NCBI GenBank assembly: GCA_025360685.1
Contig: JANYBR010000147.1
Span: forward strand, 1 to 6,799
Direction: 5' to 3'
From: Pseudomonadota bacterium
GTDB taxonomy: Bacteria > Pseudomonadota > Alphaproteobacteria > Micropepsales > Micropepsaceae
Length of the DNA stretch: 6,799 bases
The notes under the pieces are model-generated. The model was given only the letters and a program-made list of their open reading frames with translations. It did not search any database and was not told where the DNA came from. This document shows positions 5,583 to 6,799 of this stretch, in pieces. The position numbers were made by a program, and so were the translations under genes. Every line of letters begins with the position of its first letter. Positions within the stretch are counted from its first letter, which is position 1.

Positions 5583-5743
5583 ACCGGGTTGCGCCAACGA
5601 CAGGTCACCTCCGTTGTCATGGCCCGGAAATCGGGGCCACCCAGGTGATCCACGTCGCGATTCGTGACGGAAAGCCGCAGCTTCACTTTCGATGTCTGGC
5701 AAGGCGTCAACTGGGCGGCGTGCACTCCGGCGGGCCGTGACAC
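5579..5743 (-). CDS. Possible small ORF downstream of the P450 gene (54 codons)
   Basis: The minus frame is open from an upstream TAG at 5756-5758 to a TAA at 5579-5581. Candidate starts are GTG at 5743, GTG at 5725 and ATG at 5620; none has a convincing ribosome site. From 5743 the product has 54 residues, including KVKLRLSVTNRDVDHLGGPD and ending TEVTCRWRNPV. The composition looks protein-like, with beta-strand-like alternation and C- or G-ending codons, unlike the arginine-rich reading of the other minus frames. It begins 20 bases after the P450 stop on the same strand, and its stop overlaps the DUF1003 stop through TTAG. No family is recognised. It could be a real small gene, the remnant of one, or chance. 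Confidence 0.4.
   Translation of the reverse strand: MSRPAGVHAAQLTPCQTSKVKLRLSVTNRDVDHLGGPDFRAMTTEVTCRWRNPV
5603..5650. other. Nested two-stem inverted repeat after DUF1003
   Basis: An outer stem pairs 5603-5610 with 5643-5650 (eight pairs, one G-T wobble). An inner stem pairs TGGCCC (5620-5625) with GGGCCA (5634-5639). There is no T-run on either strand. It lies 20 bases past the DUF1003 stop, where a transcription end between convergent genes would be expected, but it also lies inside the possible small minus ORF. Function is uncertain. Confidence 0.3.
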
Positions 5744-5763
5744 CGAAGAGAAACTCTAACCCC

Positions 5764-6799
5764 TCACGCCGGAATGCGCACCGGCAGCGAGGTGTAGCCG
5801 AGCACGAAGTTCGACGAGACGCGTTCCGGCTCGCCCACGACATCGATCCGGGGGAAGCGCTTCATGATCTCCTCCCAAAGGATGCGCAGCTGCATTTCAG
5901 CCACCCGGTTTCCCATGCAGCGATGGATACCGAAGCCGAACGCGACATGATGGCGCGAGCGTTCGCGGTCGATGATGAACTCGTCGGCGCGTTCGATGGC
6001 TTCTTCGTCGCGATTGCCCGAGACGTACCACATCACCACGCGATCACCCTTCTTGATCTTGTGGCCCTTGAAATCGAAGTCTTCAAGCGCCGTGCGCCGC
6101 ATATGCGCCAGCGGCGTCTGCCAGCGAATAATCTCCGAGATCATGTTGGTGACGAGTTCGGGATTCTTCCGCAGTTTCTCGTATTCCTTCGGATTCTGGT
6201 TCAGCGCCAGGAGGCCGCCGGTGATCGAATTGCGCGTGGTGTCGTTGCCGCCAACGATCAGCAGCATCAGGTTGCCGAGATATTCGATCGGATTGTCGGG
6301 CAGGTTGCGTGTCGCCGGATCGTGGGCGAGCAACGAGATAAAGTCGAACTTCGGCGGCGCGGCCTGGCGCTCCTTCCACAGCCGCATGAAATATTGCAGG
6401 CACTCCATCAGGATTTCCTGGCGGCGCGCCATGGTGATCGCCGCATTGCCGACGGTTTCCGACGACGTGGTGGTGTCCGACCAGTAAGGCAACAGGTGCC
6501 GGTCCTCCCAGGGAAAATCGAACAATGTCGCCAGCATCTGCGTGGTCAGCTCGATCGACACGCGATCAACCCAATTGAACGTCTCGCCGCGCGGCAGGGC
6601 GTCCAGGATCACGCCGACCCGCTGTCGGATCAGCGCCTCGAGATCGGAAAGGCGGGCGGGGGCGACGGCCGGCGCAGCCGCGCGGCGCTGCACGTCATGC
6701 TTTGGCGGGTCCTCCGCGATGAACATCGGCGGCGCGAACTCAGGCGGATTGTCGCCGATGACGATGTTGTGCTGCGAGGAGAACACGTGATGGTTGGCG
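5764..6799 (-). CDS. cyp153: Cytochrome P450, CYP153 family (terminal alkane/fatty-acid hydroxylase type), N-terminus beyond window edge
   Basis: The frame runs off the right edge; 344 residues and the stop are visible, and roughly 75-80 N-terminal residues should be missing from a family length near 420. Visible blocks (numbered from the first visible residue) are MFIAEDPPKHDVQR (25-38), the I-helix VGGNDTTRNS (182-191), the K-helix ExxR as EIIRWQTPLAHMRR (222-235), MWYVSGNRDE (256-265) and the haem loop FGFGIHRCMGN with Cys294 as iron ligand. GGNDTT, the SGNRDE block and FGFGIHRC together are typical of CYP153. These soluble class I P450s hydroxylate terminal carbons of alkanes and related chains, with electrons from a ferredoxin and ferredoxin reductase, neither visible here; they may lie upstream. 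All core catalytic motifs are intact. The substrate could equally be a terpene or fatty acid. A GTG at 6786 is internal, not the start. Confidence 0.95.
   Translation of the reverse strand, partial: ANHHVFSSQHNIVIGDNPPEFAPPMFIAEDPPKHDVQRRAAAPAVAPARLSDLEALIRQRVGVILDALPRGETFNWVDRVSIELTTQMLATLFDFPWEDRHLLPYWSDTTTSSETVGNAAITMARRQEILMECLQYFMRLWKERQAAPPKFDFISLLAHDPATRNLPDNPIEYLGNLMLLIVGGNDTTRNSITGGLLALNQNPKEYEKLRKNPELVTNMISEIIRWQTPLAHMRRTALEDFDFKGHKIKKGDRVVMWYVSGNRDEEAIERADEFIIDRERSRHHVAFGFGIHRCMGNRVAEMQLRILWEEIMKRFPRIDVVGEPERVSSNFVLGYTSLPVRIPA

Noticed and set aside
5972..6487. Plus-strand open frame (171 codons), Ser/Arg rich
   Set aside because: Antisense to the P450 I-helix to haem-loop region; composition typical of a shadow frame.

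Overview
The window is GC-rich, densely coding DNA from a proteobacterium. The gene families suggest an alphaproteobacterium of the Rhizobiales/Bradyrhizobium-like kind: a single-domain PAS_5 protein, a CYP153 cytochrome P450, a DUF1003 membrane protein, and a GQAPG-type uracil-DNA glycosylase relative. This placement is inference from gene content and codon bias; no rRNA or other phylogenetic marker is present. No tRNA, rRNA, CRISPR array, insertion sequence or phage gene was seen.

Layout, left to right. Positions 951 to 1 (minus) hold a flavin-dependent luciferase-like monooxygenase that runs off the left edge. An 85-base divergent spacer follows. A plus-strand run then occupies 1037-4534: PAS_5 domain protein, acyl-CoA dehydrogenase, uracil-DNA glycosylase family protein, alpha/beta hydrolase lipoprotein and a 59-residue hypothetical protein. 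The dehydrogenase, glycosylase and hydrolase genes are tightly coupled, with stop/start overlaps and one 64-base overlap. A VOC (glyoxalase-fold) gene converges on this run from the minus strand (4929-4531). It is divergent from a DUF1003 two-helix membrane protein (5058-5582). The right end carries a CYP153-type P450 on the minus strand (6799-5764), truncated at its N-terminus by the window edge. A possible small minus-strand ORF (5743-5579) follows it.

Together the genes suggest a lipid or hydrocarbon catabolism neighbourhood: CYP153 terminal hydroxylase, acyl-CoA dehydrogenase, lipase-like lipoprotein and flavin monooxygenase. They are on different strands, so they are not one operon. The presence of a DNA-repair-like gene inside the dehydrogenase cluster is unexplained.

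No clearly new defence or mobile system is visible. The most interesting signals are small. A 15-bp potential RNA hairpin with a GUGA loop encloses the GTG start of the PAS gene. A second hairpin covers the Shine-Dalgarno of the dehydrogenase gene. A 64-base two-frame overlap encodes a lipoprotein signal peptide. An unlisted small ORF lies behind the P450. Two convergent junctions use the same TTAG tetranucleotide as stop codons on both strands.
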